From IMG/VR virus record IMGVR_UViG_3300025886_000188, positions 1-21,474 of that record: 21,474 bases of DNA; one strand, 5' to 3'. The notes beneath the pieces were generated by a model. That model was not told the DNA's origin. It saw only the letters and a program-made list of their open reading frames with translations, and searched no databases. Position numbers and translations under genes: made by a program. The stretch's first letter is position 1, and every line of letters begins with the position of its first letter. Of the stretch, positions 6,745 to 13,898 are shown in pieces. Origin of the DNA: a virus.

Positions 6745-7783
6745 CACCCACCTCCTCAATATCTTCGCTCATTGTAGCCTGCGTGGTTCCATATTTAAAC
6801 TCGGCCCCACATGCCTTATCAATCTTATCTAAAATATCTTTTGTAAAAATCTTCTCTGCGTTTTTTATAATATGACTTGCGAAGTGCTTGTTCCCATCCG
6901 GCAACTCAATCTTATTAGAAACCTTCTTGAAAATTTCATGAGCCACAGCAAGTTCGATCAAACCGTAATACCGATCAAGTCCTGTATCGTAACGAAGAAG
7001 AACATCAACCATCTTGTTTTCCACCGTCAAACGAGACTTATAGTTTCTGCAATGAATAACATTACCAACAACATCTGTCCCAACCTTTTCCTTTCGCTTT
7101 GAAAGAAATATAATATTGTCAGCAGAATACTTCAAGCCACTACCACCAGCAAGTTCCTTTGTTGGATACAGACTCCCGATGCTGTCGTATGTATGATTGG
7201 TGACAACCATCGGAATCCCCAACTTACCCAACTGAATAGTCAACACACGAAACGCACCCTTGATCATAGGAGCGCGAGTCATGTCCCTCTTCTCAGAACC
7301 AGATTCCACATCGGCAACTTCCTTGCTTGTTGACAACTGACCCAGACTATCCAAACAAAATAGAAGAGGATGACGACTACTTTCAGGCGTCTCCTGAACT
7401 CTCTTCAGAATAGTCATTGCCTGTGTACGAAACTCTTCAACAGTAGACACCGGAAGCATTGTTACACGCTCGCTATCAATGCCACGCTCATCAAACATAT
7501 CATGTGTAATGGCAGACTCACTCTCAAAGAAAATAACTCCACCATCTTTATGATCGTTAAGGAATTGGCGAATCATTCCCATCAGAAAGAATGTCTTGCC
7601 TGTTGCAGACTCACCAGCAAGGGCAGTAATCTTATTACCCGGAAGGCCCTTATAAATTGACCCCGAAATGAGCGCATTCAAAATATAAGAACCCGTATCA
7701 GTATATGATGTTACATCTGCATACTGATCAATAAAAGGATTCACCTTACTCAAGTCACCAAGAAAATCAAAAGTACCACTCAT
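6728..7783 (-). CDS. uvsX: RecA-like recombinase UvsX
   Basis: This is the strand-exchange protein of T4 recombination and recombination-dependent replication: it coats ssDNA and pairs it with homologous duplex. Its 351 residues compare with 391 in T4. Walker A GESATGKT is at 57-64, a FFESES segment follows at 85-90, Walker B LLFCLDS is at 140-146, and VTNHTYDS at 194-201 corresponds to the RecA motif-3 region. GGSGLKYSADNI at 213-224 matches the RecA L2/ATP-cap area. The C-terminus is acidic (SEDIEEVGDVGEG), as in other RecA-type proteins. It starts at ATG 7783, overlapping the glutaredoxin stop as ATGA, so the two are probably coupled. No uvsY or uvsW is visible in the window. Confidence 0.97.
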   Translation of the reverse strand: MSGTFDFLGDLSKVNPFIDQYADVTSYTDTGSYILNALISGSIYKGLPGNKITALAGESATGKTFFLMGMIRQFLNDHKDGGVIFFESESAITHDMFDERGIDSERVTMLPVSTVEEFRTQAMTILKRVQETPESSRHPLLFCLDSLGQLSTSKEVADVESGSEKRDMTRAPMIKGAFRVLTIQLGKLGIPMVVTNHTYDSIGSLYPTKELAGGSGLKYSADNIIFLSKRKEKVGTDVVGNVIHCRNYKSRLTVENKMVDVLLRYDTGLDRYYGLIELAVAHEIFKKVSNKIELPDGNKHFASHIIKNAEKIFTKDILDKIDKACGAEFKYGTTQATMSEDIEEVGDVGEG

Positions 7784-8040
7784 AATTTACCTTCTCCATA
7801 TCCACCTTGTTCATTTTCAAAGTGTTCAATAAGATCCTCATAACCACCAATCAAAACAGAGTCCCTAAAAATTTTAGGGACGGTCAACTTTGCATTATGT
7901 TGTTCGGTTATATGTTTAAATTCTTCTTTAGAAAGATCCTCTGGGATATTTCTCTCATTGTATGAGAGATTCCTCTTTTTGAATTCCTTCTTTGCTAGAA
8001 CACACCACTTGCAATTATCCTTTGTGATGATTGTATACAT
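7780..8040 (-). CDS. Glutaredoxin
   Basis: An 86-residue thioredoxin-fold protein with the redox motif CKWC near residue 10-13 and the cis-proline segment LTVPKIF, followed by IGGYEDL. This matches the glutaredoxin layout in order and length. It uses glutathione to reduce disulfides; in phages such proteins commonly serve ribonucleotide reductase, although none is present in this window. It lies two bases after the ClpP-like gene and overlaps uvsX by four bases, inside the replication operon. An AAGGAG SD precedes it. T4 has the related NrdC at a different location. Confidence 0.93.
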   Translation of the reverse strand: MYTIITKDNCKWCVLAKKEFKKRNLSYNERNIPEDLSKEEFKHITEQHNAKLTVPKIFRDSVLIGGYEDLIEHFENEQGGYGEGKL

Positions 8041-8042
8041 GA

Positions 8043-8663
8043 CTACTTCAACTCCTTAATTGAATCGCAGATTCCAAACTTTTTTGCTTCCTTTGCGCTT
8101 AACCAAACATCATGAGGAGGTAGCAAAGTTTCGCGAACCTTCTTCTCAGTCATACCAGAACATTTAACATAATGGTCTGTAATCATTCGTGAAGTCAATT
8201 CAAACCCCCTACTTGCAGTAAGCAACTCATGCTCCTTGCCCCACTTGCCCCAAGAATACTGATGAGACAAAATTGAAGTGTTTGGTGTCAATGTTCGTTG
8301 ACCATTTGCTCCTGCCATAAAGATCATCAAAGCTGCACTAGATACCTCACCTAAACCAATTGTATGAATGGGTATACCAGAACCTCGCATAGTATCAATA
8401 AGCGCGAATGCATCTGTCACACTACCTCCTCCAGAATTCAAAATTAAAGTAAGAAATTCCGGCTGGCTCGATGAAAGATTATTCCTAAAAATCCATTCAA
8501 TTACTGGCTTTACCGTAGCATTATTGATGTCGTCCATAATCATCATGACGCCAAGTTTATCTAAAGTATCGTCACCCCCACCAAAAAGCGCACCTAACAC
8601 ATCGCCGGGACTTGAAGCCTCCGACATTTCATCATCAACTACTTTCGACTCATTCTTCATCAT
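8043..8663 (-). CDS. clpP: ClpP-like serine protease
   Basis: Residues follow ClpP in order. An LNSGGGSVTDAFALID segment forms the oxyanion strand. It is followed by GEVSSAAL with nucleophile Ser (S109 from this start), ILSHQ with His (H134), and HDVWLSAKEA with Asp (D185). The triad is thus intact. The 206-residue length is close to bacterial ClpP. I place the start at ATG 8663, which overlaps the polymerase stop as ATGA and has GGAGAGG eight bases upstream; the frame is open up to 8714 but that would lie inside gene 43. No ClpX/ClpA partner is present here, so it would use a host ATPase, act alone on peptides, or process a phage protein. The T4 prohead protease gp21 is a different, also serine-type, enzyme, and I see no sign that this gene replaces it. 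Confidence 0.92.
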   Translation of the reverse strand: MMKNESKVVDDEMSEASSPGDVLGALFGGGDDTLDKLGVMMIMDDINNATVKPVIEWIFRNNLSSSQPEFLTLILNSGGGSVTDAFALIDTMRGSGIPIHTIGLGEVSSAALMIFMAGANGQRTLTPNTSILSHQYSWGKWGKEHELLTASRGFELTSRMITDHYVKCSGMTEKKVRETLLPPHDVWLSAKEAKKFGICDSIKELK

Positions 8664-11236
8664 CCAAAAAACCTCTCCAGTGTATTTGTTTGTTCGGACT
8701 TCCATCCAACACAATCCAACAGCACTTTAATGGGGTCAAGAAATGCCTTGACAAATTGTTTATCATAATCAACATAATCATTCAACCCAAACTCTTCGGG
8801 CAAATTATTTGTAATAGATATTACAGCTTCGTGACTCGGATTTGGCATTTTCAAATATAAGAACTTAATCTTATCACCATCCATAATTATTTGCTGCTGT
8901 TTTTCTAGATTATTCTCCCTAATCAAACGATTGTATATAATCGAACCCTTTACATGAATTGGGGTATGTTTTATATAGGAGTCGCCATTGGTATACTTAC
9001 GAACACCATTCACTCCACGAGGAAATGCAACATCCTCGGCAGGAAGAGAATAGAACTCCTGTTTAAACCCCTCAATAAAAGTTTGAGCATCGTCTTCTTT
9101 ACCATTCATAATGATATCCAAAGCATCTTTAATCTTCTGCCTACAAACTTCTGGAGTAGAAGACTTGACTGCCTCAAGACCCATAACCTTTAGTTTGGGT
9201 TCACTATAACTTACCCCCTCGTTATTATAGACACTAAGAACATATCGTTTCTTGGCTGTCCACAAACCCTTGGATGCAATGGCTTCTCGTTTCATTACCA
9301 TCTTCTGATCATATGCATTCATATAATCGGCAAGCTCATCATAGCACTCATCAATATAAGGCTCTAGCTTTTCCGAACAAACCTTGTCAAGAAAATCCAC
9401 CACCTTTTCTGTTTTAACTTCTCCAACTCCATCTCCAAAAGCCAAACTAACAAGTGAATCAAGAGTAAGATATATGCTGTCGGTATCAGAAGCCACCACA
9501 AAATCTTCATCGGTCGTCCCCAAGAGAGTATTCAAATATTTATTCATTTTACTCTCTATCCAACGAATGGAAAGCTGACCAGCTTTGGTTACAGCCTCCG
9601 CGATACGAAGATCATAGAATCTAAAGTATTGATTTCCCAAGGCACCATACGCACTATTCAACTGAACCTTACGGGCAAGCTGATCGTTATTATGCTTAGA
9701 AATCAAATTCATATATTTTTGCTTTTCGTACCCCTCTGCCGTTTGAAGTTTTTGCTGACATTCAATCATCTTCTTCTTAGAAGTCTTCCGTTTATTATAA
9801 AGATCCTCCAGAATCTCTGGAAGAAATCCCTGAGAGTCTCTCTTGAAGAACATGATGTTGGGAGCAACCGTAAGATTATCCCTCTTCAACAATGAAGTAT
9901 CAAACTCTTTATTAATCAGCTTATCATAATTGGCAATAGTATCCCACGGGCCGCGCTTTAAAGAATCTAGAAGATCCTCATTGGCTTGTTCGGGGGGCAC
10001 TAACTTCTCTGGACTTAAATTGTATTGCATCATCAAATGAGGATACAAAGAGTTCAAGTCAAAAGAAACAACCCAGTTATGAGCGCCCACTTGAGGCTCC
10101 TTAACATAGGCACCTTCAAATTGAACTGTCTTGTTTTCATATTTCCTCTGAGGAAGAACAATATCCTTTGCTACAAGATGGTGATAACAAAGACTATCCC
10201 ACATACGCACCTGCGAAAACACATCACCCAAATTAACCTTGGCTGAATACGCAAGTGCAACTGCCATCTCGATGAGTTTCATCTTATCCTCAATACGACC
10301 AACAAGCTCAACATCCTTCACATTGTATTCAATAAACTTATGGTAGTCCCTCTTATACAATGTATGCAAACTACCAAACTCAGAGTATGATAGCTTTCGC
10401 TCTCCGAGTTCTACGTTCGCAATATAGTCAAGACGATAACTTTCCCTGTTTGTATAAGTAAACTTCTTGTACATGTCGAGATAGTCTAGAGTGGCAATAC
10501 CACTAAGATCGACACTGATCTGATCTTGACCAAATCCAGATTTAAACTTTCGCACATGTGCATAATTCCAAGGCGAAAGTCTTCGGGCAACCTTCTCATC
10601 ATGAAGACGACAAAGACGATTGTAAAGATATGGAATATCGAATCCGCTTACGTTCCACCCTGTAACAATATCAGGTGAATACTCATTCCAAGTATGCAAA
10701 AATCTATCGAGTAGATCCACTTCATCATCACAAGAGACATATACAATACCCCTAGCTTTAAGAGTGTCTTCAATTTTGCACTCATCGGGTTCACCAAAAC
10801 CAAATACATAAAACGAATCATTAAACTTAACCGCAATCGAAATGACGGGAGAGGCAGCAATTTCTGCATGAGGAAACCCCTCATCAGATGCAACCTCAAT
10901 ATCAATGTTGGCAATCACCAATTTATTGATATCATATTCAATATCATCGGCATAATTATCCCCGATGAATGCAAAGGCAAAGTTGTCGTTCCCAAAAATC
11001 TTATAGTTGGATACATCTTTGTATCGTTCCATAAAATCCCGAGACTCGCGAATATTGCCGGGTTGGATGGGCTTGACGTTCATTCCGTTTAATGTTTTGT
11101 ATTTTGATTCGTCTTTAGTTGGGACGTATAGCGTGGGCGAATATTTTATTTTCTTTTGAAATCGTTCACCGATATCATCAACACCGCGAAGGAAGATTTG
11201 ATTCCCAACGGCTTTCACATTCGTATAAAATGCCAT
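8660..11236 (-). CDS. 43: DNA polymerase, family B (T4 gp43)
   Basis: The phage replicative polymerase with 3'-5' proofreading; 858 residues (T4: 898). Exo I is NIDIEVAS with D112 and E114, the same positions as in T4. Exo II is GWNVSGFDIPYLYNR, and Exo III is EYNVKDVELV with D308. Polymerase motif A is DLNSLYP at 393-399, motif B is KVQLNSAYG at 523-531, motif C is DTDS at 584-587, and KKRY is at 662-665. All catalytic residues are present, so it should be active. The C-terminus TNTLERFFG resembles the clamp-binding peptide of gp43 and should dock on gp45. The start ATG 11236 has AGGA six bases upstream and follows the amidase by 13 bases; the stop overlaps the ClpP-like start. Confidence 0.98.
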   Translation of the reverse strand: MAFYTNVKAVGNQIFLRGVDDIGERFQKKIKYSPTLYVPTKDESKYKTLNGMNVKPIQPGNIRESRDFMERYKDVSNYKIFGNDNFAFAFIGDNYADDIEYDINKLVIANIDIEVASDEGFPHAEIAASPVISIAVKFNDSFYVFGFGEPDECKIEDTLKARGIVYVSCDDEVDLLDRFLHTWNEYSPDIVTGWNVSGFDIPYLYNRLCRLHDEKVARRLSPWNYAHVRKFKSGFGQDQISVDLSGIATLDYLDMYKKFTYTNRESYRLDYIANVELGERKLSYSEFGSLHTLYKRDYHKFIEYNVKDVELVGRIEDKMKLIEMAVALAYSAKVNLGDVFSQVRMWDSLCYHHLVAKDIVLPQRKYENKTVQFEGAYVKEPQVGAHNWVVSFDLNSLYPHLMMQYNLSPEKLVPPEQANEDLLDSLKRGPWDTIANYDKLINKEFDTSLLKRDNLTVAPNIMFFKRDSQGFLPEILEDLYNKRKTSKKKMIECQQKLQTAEGYEKQKYMNLISKHNNDQLARKVQLNSAYGALGNQYFRFYDLRIAEAVTKAGQLSIRWIESKMNKYLNTLLGTTDEDFVVASDTDSIYLTLDSLVSLAFGDGVGEVKTEKVVDFLDKVCSEKLEPYIDECYDELADYMNAYDQKMVMKREAIASKGLWTAKKRYVLSVYNNEGVSYSEPKLKVMGLEAVKSSTPEVCRQKIKDALDIIMNGKEDDAQTFIEGFKQEFYSLPAEDVAFPRGVNGVRKYTNGDSYIKHTPIHVKGSIIYNRLIRENNLEKQQQIIMDGDKIKFLYLKMPNPSHEAVISITNNLPEEFGLNDYVDYDKQFVKAFLDPIKVLLDCVGWKSEQTNTLERFFG

Positions 11237-11249
11237 AATAAATCCTAAA

Positions 11250-11828
11250 TTAAAGGTCTTCGATTAGAGTTCCTAGAAACTGAACGCGCTCATTCAAAAG
11301 GTTTGTTTTTGCTTTAAGGTCCACCAAATCCTGACAAATGTCAATAATCTCTTTACGGGCTTCATCGAGAACAGGGGTGGCGGCATATTCTTTCCTTTTA
11401 ACCGACATCGCACCAAGATGATCCAGTCCCAAAACAGAACGATAATCAAAGACCGGACATTCCTTATCAGAAACTTCGCAATGACCGTGGAAAGTTACAT
11501 CAGGAATCCGGTCATCAATTTGTTCACACAAATTTCTTAACGACTCAAACTGTTCTTGAGTAAAATCGTTTTCTCTAAGTCCCGAAAGACAAATTGCAAT
11601 CGTTCCTGTATTGTGACCTCTCTGTGCTGCTGGAGTAATTTCAACATCCCTTCCTCGGTGAATAATTCCATCAAAAGTGATGTAATAGTTATAACCAATG
11701 TCACTCCAACCATTCTTGAGGTGCCAGCCACGAATCACTTCAACATTGTCATGCGATTTTAAACTTGACGCAGAACAATGAATAAAAACACGATCAATCT
11801 CTCTATCGGGCTTACTAAAAATAAACAT
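11250..11828 (-). CDS. N-acetylmuramoyl-L-alanine amidase, T7-lysozyme-like, with C-terminal coiled coil
   Basis: A zinc amidase that cuts between MurNAc and the peptide of peptidoglycan. It aligns with T7 lysozyme throughout: VFIHCSAS with H17 (zinc), EVIRGWHLKNGWSDIGYNYYI with Y46, GHNTGTIAICL, then HGHCEVSDKECPVFD with H116 and C124 (zinc) and K122 (catalytic lysine). The T7 equivalents are H17, Y46, H122, C130 and K128. There is no signal peptide, so release needs a holin. Residues about 155-192 (EARKEIIDICQDLVDLKAK...) add a heptad-like helix that T7 lysozyme lacks. It is an early/middle gene directly before DNA polymerase, an unusual place for a lysis gene. T7 lysozyme also inhibits T7 RNA polymerase, but no such polymerase is seen here. 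AGGA precedes ATG 11828. Confidence 0.93.
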   Translation of the reverse strand: MFIFSKPDREIDRVFIHCSASSLKSHDNVEVIRGWHLKNGWSDIGYNYYITFDGIIHRGRDVEITPAAQRGHNTGTIAICLSGLRENDFTQEQFESLRNLCEQIDDRIPDVTFHGHCEVSDKECPVFDYRSVLGLDHLGAMSVKRKEYAATPVLDEARKEIIDICQDLVDLKAKTNLLNERVQFLGTLIEDL

Positions 11829-11845
11829 AAAATATATCCTAGCAT

Positions 11846-11872
11846 AAAAAAGGGGAGCCGAAGCTCCCCTTT
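11846..11872 (-). terminator. Rho-independent terminator after hsp20
   Basis: A ten-base stem (AAAGGGGAGC with GCTCCCCTTT) closes a TTCG tetraloop on the minus strand, the very stable C(UUCG)G form, followed by a run of T. It is nine bases past the hsp20 stop and before the amidase start. Amidase and downstream genes therefore need read-through, antitermination or a promoter not obvious in the remaining 20 bases. Confidence 0.9.
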
Positions 11873-11881
11873 GGGTTTTGA

Positions 11882-12391
11882 TTATTCATTCAATACTTGT
11901 GGTTTTCTTGCTCGCCATAGTTTTTTCCTATCTTCACCACTGAGGGTATAGTTCTCAATTTTAATCTTTTGAGGCTTTGCCTCTTCAATCTCATTCCTCA
12001 GAAACACCGAAAGAAATCCATCCTCAAATAATGCACCCGTAACCTGAACCGTAGGACTCAGCGTCCAAGTGCGCTTGAAATTGCGCTCTGCAATTCCCTG
12101 ATGAAGTAGTTTTTCATGACCACCAGATGCACTATGATCTTTGTTAGATTCGATGGTTAACTTATCATCCAACACAGTAACGGAAAGTTCCTCCTCCTTG
12201 AATCCCGCAACTGCAAGTTCAATTCGGAATTCGTCGTCATTTACCTTTACAATGTTGTAAGGCGGATACGATGGAGTCTGTACAGACCCAGCACCCGTTG
12301 AGAGCAGTCGATCAAAGATTTGATCAAACCCTACAAGAAACGGATCGTTCCTCAGTTCGTTAAAAATACTAGCCGGTACTAATCTTGTCAT
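11882..12391 (-). CDS. hsp20: Small heat-shock protein, Hsp20/alpha-crystallin family
   Basis: An ATP-independent chaperone of 169 residues resembling IbpA. Its alpha-crystallin domain (about residues 42-145) runs from YNIVKVNDDEFRIELAVAGF through LSVTVLDDKLTIES and GIAERNFKRTWTL to GALFEDGFLSVFLRNE. The C-terminal extension is IEEAKPQKIKIENYTL. The N-terminus PFLVGFDQIFDRLL is the usual hydrophobic segment. Such genes are frequent in marine T4-like phages and may protect phage or host proteins during infection. It is effectively a single-gene unit: a near-consensus sigma70 promoter 66 bases upstream, an AAGGAG SD, and its own terminator nine bases after the stop. This points to strong expression from early in infection. 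Confidence 0.96.
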   Translation of the reverse strand: MTRLVPASIFNELRNDPFLVGFDQIFDRLLSTGAGSVQTPSYPPYNIVKVNDDEFRIELAVAGFKEEELSVTVLDDKLTIESNKDHSASGGHEKLLHQGIAERNFKRTWTLSPTVQVTGALFEDGFLSVFLRNEIEEAKPQKIKIENYTLSGEDRKKLWRARKPQVLNE

Positions 12392-12456
12392 ATTATTTCT
12401 CCTTATAGTTAAGCAAGATTTTTATTCAACAAACCCATTTGGCATTTGTTAAATCT

Positions 12457-12484
12457 ATTATAGCACTCTCGTGTTATTTGTCAA
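12457..12484 (-). promoter_or_regulatory. Sigma70-type early promoter for hsp20
   Basis: The minus strand reads TTGACA (12484-12479), 16 bases, then TATAAT (12462-12457) preceded by TGC, an extended -10. Both hexamers are perfect consensus. The predicted RNA starts near 12450, about 60 bases before the hsp20 ATG. The -35 lies just beyond the stop of the upstream gene. Confidence 0.9.
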
Positions 12485-12487
12485 GTG

Positions 12488-13078
12488 CTAATCTTCATTT
12501 TTTCTAAGTTCTTCTGCAACATCTTTTGCAATTAAAGCGAGGGCCCATTTTCCATTATACGTCATGGGCTTTGAAGCCTCTTCGTATGATTCAAAAGCAA
12601 ACTTTCTCCCCTTTACGCGAGAGAAGAATTCACCCTTAGCATCACCAAAGACAGGTTTACCGACAACTACCTTTTGACTATAATCAGGAAAAGCGTCGTC
12701 TCGTTTTGATGTTCCGTAAAGGTATCCCTTCTTTTCAAACGGAACACTCAATATACTGTCTTGATCATAAAGGCGACCCAGCTTAATCAAATCACGTTCA
12801 AGCTGACCACCATCATCGCCTTCGATCTTGTAGTTTGCAACGAAAAAGGATTCTTCTCCAACTTCTTTCTGGGTGTCGCTCCCAAAGTTTTCAAGATAGC
12901 TACCCTTCACCTTGATGACCGAGTAGTTTGCATTTAAAAGATATGCGAGAACCTTTTTGTTATTTGCCTTATTCTCTGCCTTGGTTTTGTCACCCCGAAA
13001 AGCCGTGACCGCGCCAACAGCATGGTTCTTGGTTTTCTGATAAATTCGATTTAAACTAGATTCAAGTAACGTTTCCAT
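12488..13078 (-). CDS. Conserved hypothetical protein after regA (DUF3293-like pattern)
   Basis: A 196-residue soluble protein. The pattern VGAVTAFRGDKTKAENKANNKKVLAYLLNA, then a G-Y/S-Y segment, EESFFVAN, and LGRLYDQDSILSVP reminds me of the phage and bacterial DUF3293-type family, whose biochemical role is unknown to me. I did not find a catalytic triad or metal motif. The start ATG 13078 is set by GGGAG six bases upstream. The frame is open up to 13174, but that stretch lies within regA. The gene overlaps the regA stop by 17 bases, so it is co-transcribed with regA and perhaps coupled to it. The hsp20 promoter begins immediately behind its stop codon. Confidence 0.75.
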   Translation of the reverse strand: METLLESSLNRIYQKTKNHAVGAVTAFRGDKTKAENKANNKKVLAYLLNANYSVIKVKGSYLENFGSDTQKEVGEESFFVANYKIEGDDGGQLERDLIKLGRLYDQDSILSVPFEKKGYLYGTSKRDDAFPDYSQKVVVGKPVFGDAKGEFFSRVKGRKFAFESYEEASKPMTYNGKWALALIAKDVAEELRKNED

Positions 13079-13481
13079 TGTTGCTCCCAATCGTATACTT
13101 TGCCGCAAGAGTCCATTCAGTCTTTTCTCGAAACGGAACAATCTTGATTCGGCGAAGTGTGGTTGTTTCTCCAAGGGTAGATATTACTGCAACCAACCCC
13201 CATTCGTCAAGGAGCTTGGCAATCGTGTTTCGTCGCTGCTCATCTTCTTCCGTGAAGTTAGTTCGTTCCGACTTTCCGTCGAGGATGAACAACTCTTTGA
13301 AATGAAGTATAGCATATCGCCCACGTTTATGCAAGATATGACACGATTGAAATAGTGTATTATCTCGCCGTGAAGCAACACCAATTCGAGTTAGCGTCTC
13401 TTTCACCTTTAGAAAATCTTCGTCATTCGGTAGATCAATCTCTACCCCTAATCCATTGAATATGTCGCAAACGTCGCTCAT
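13062..13481 (-). CDS. regA: Translational repressor RegA
   Basis: RegA binds start regions of early phage mRNAs and blocks ribosomes, shutting down early synthesis including its own. The 139 residues (T4: 122) match T4 RegA closely: EDFLKVKETLTRIGVASRRDNTLFQSCHIL, HFKELFILDG, FTEEDEQRRNTIAKLLDEWGL and TEWTLAAKYTIG. The N-terminus is about nine residues longer than in T4 and the tail ends SNNGNVT. AGGAG lies six bases before ATG 13481. The order 62-regA is as in T4. By analogy, targets may include its own message and the clamp, clamp-loader and polymerase messages in this window; the sites cannot be fixed by eye. Confidence 0.97.
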   Translation of the reverse strand: MSDVCDIFNGLGVEIDLPNDEDFLKVKETLTRIGVASRRDNTLFQSCHILHKRGRYAILHFKELFILDGKSERTNFTEEDEQRRNTIAKLLDEWGLVAVISTLGETTTLRRIKIVPFREKTEWTLAAKYTIGSNNGNVT

Positions 13482-13508
13482 AATTAACTCCTTTCGCGGA
13501 GTAACTAT

Positions 13509-13898
13509 TTAGCGTTTCTTGCCCCTACCGCCCATCCAGAGCTTCTGTCTCAGTTCATCCATCATATCGGGTGTCAAAAGATCCACCACTTCCATCGCCC
13601 GTTGGGCTGAATACCCATATATACGCTGAATAACCTGCACGTCATCTTCGATGCTCGTTTTGTGCCATCGACTAAATCGGCTCTTCGGCCGAATCGCCGT
13701 TCGCAAATAATCAAACTGAAGCTTCGGTTCGACCCAGTGTCGCTGATTCATCTCGTTAGCATACAGAACAGTATCCGCGAAGTAACTCAGCGTCCGGTTG
13801 ACCGGAAACACTGGATACTCTTTCTCGGCAAACTCGTCTTCGTCCATCAACGGCTTTTTGCTCTTATTAATTGATGTTAGGAAATCCCCCAGCTTCAT
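13509..13898 (-). CDS. 62: Clamp loader small subunit (T4 gp62)
   Basis: The non-ATPase subunit that joins four gp44 subunits to open and load the gp45 clamp. The 129-residue product is shorter than T4 gp62 (187) but has the pattern I associate with marine T4-like gp62: FPVNRTLSYFADTVLYANEMNQ, LQFDYLRTAIRPKSRFSRWHK, then IYGYSAQRAMEVVDLLTPDMM. The start ATG 13898 overlaps the stop of the DUF262-HNH gene as TAATG and has AGGA eight bases upstream. Further upstream frame is open but inside that gene. It is separated from gene 44 by three genes, unlike T4, where 44 and 62 are adjacent. It is followed by regA. Confidence 0.88.
   Translation of the reverse strand: MKLGDFLTSINKSKKPLMDEDEFAEKEYPVFPVNRTLSYFADTVLYANEMNQRHWVEPKLQFDYLRTAIRPKSRFSRWHKTSIEDDVQVIQRIYGYSAQRAMEVVDLLTPDMMDELRQKLWMGGRGKKR

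Noticed and set aside
8663-8714. Longer N-terminus for the ClpP-like protein
   Set aside because: It lies inside gene 43; the ATGA overlap and GGAGAGG site support 8663.
13078-13174. Longer N-terminus for the 196-residue protein
   Set aside because: It would lie entirely within regA; the ATG at 13078 has a good ribosome binding site.
13869-13898. gp62 starts MKLGDFLTSI, superficially like a capsid-targeting peptide
   Set aside because: It lacks the [L/I]-x-E cleavage site and belongs to a cytosolic replication complex.
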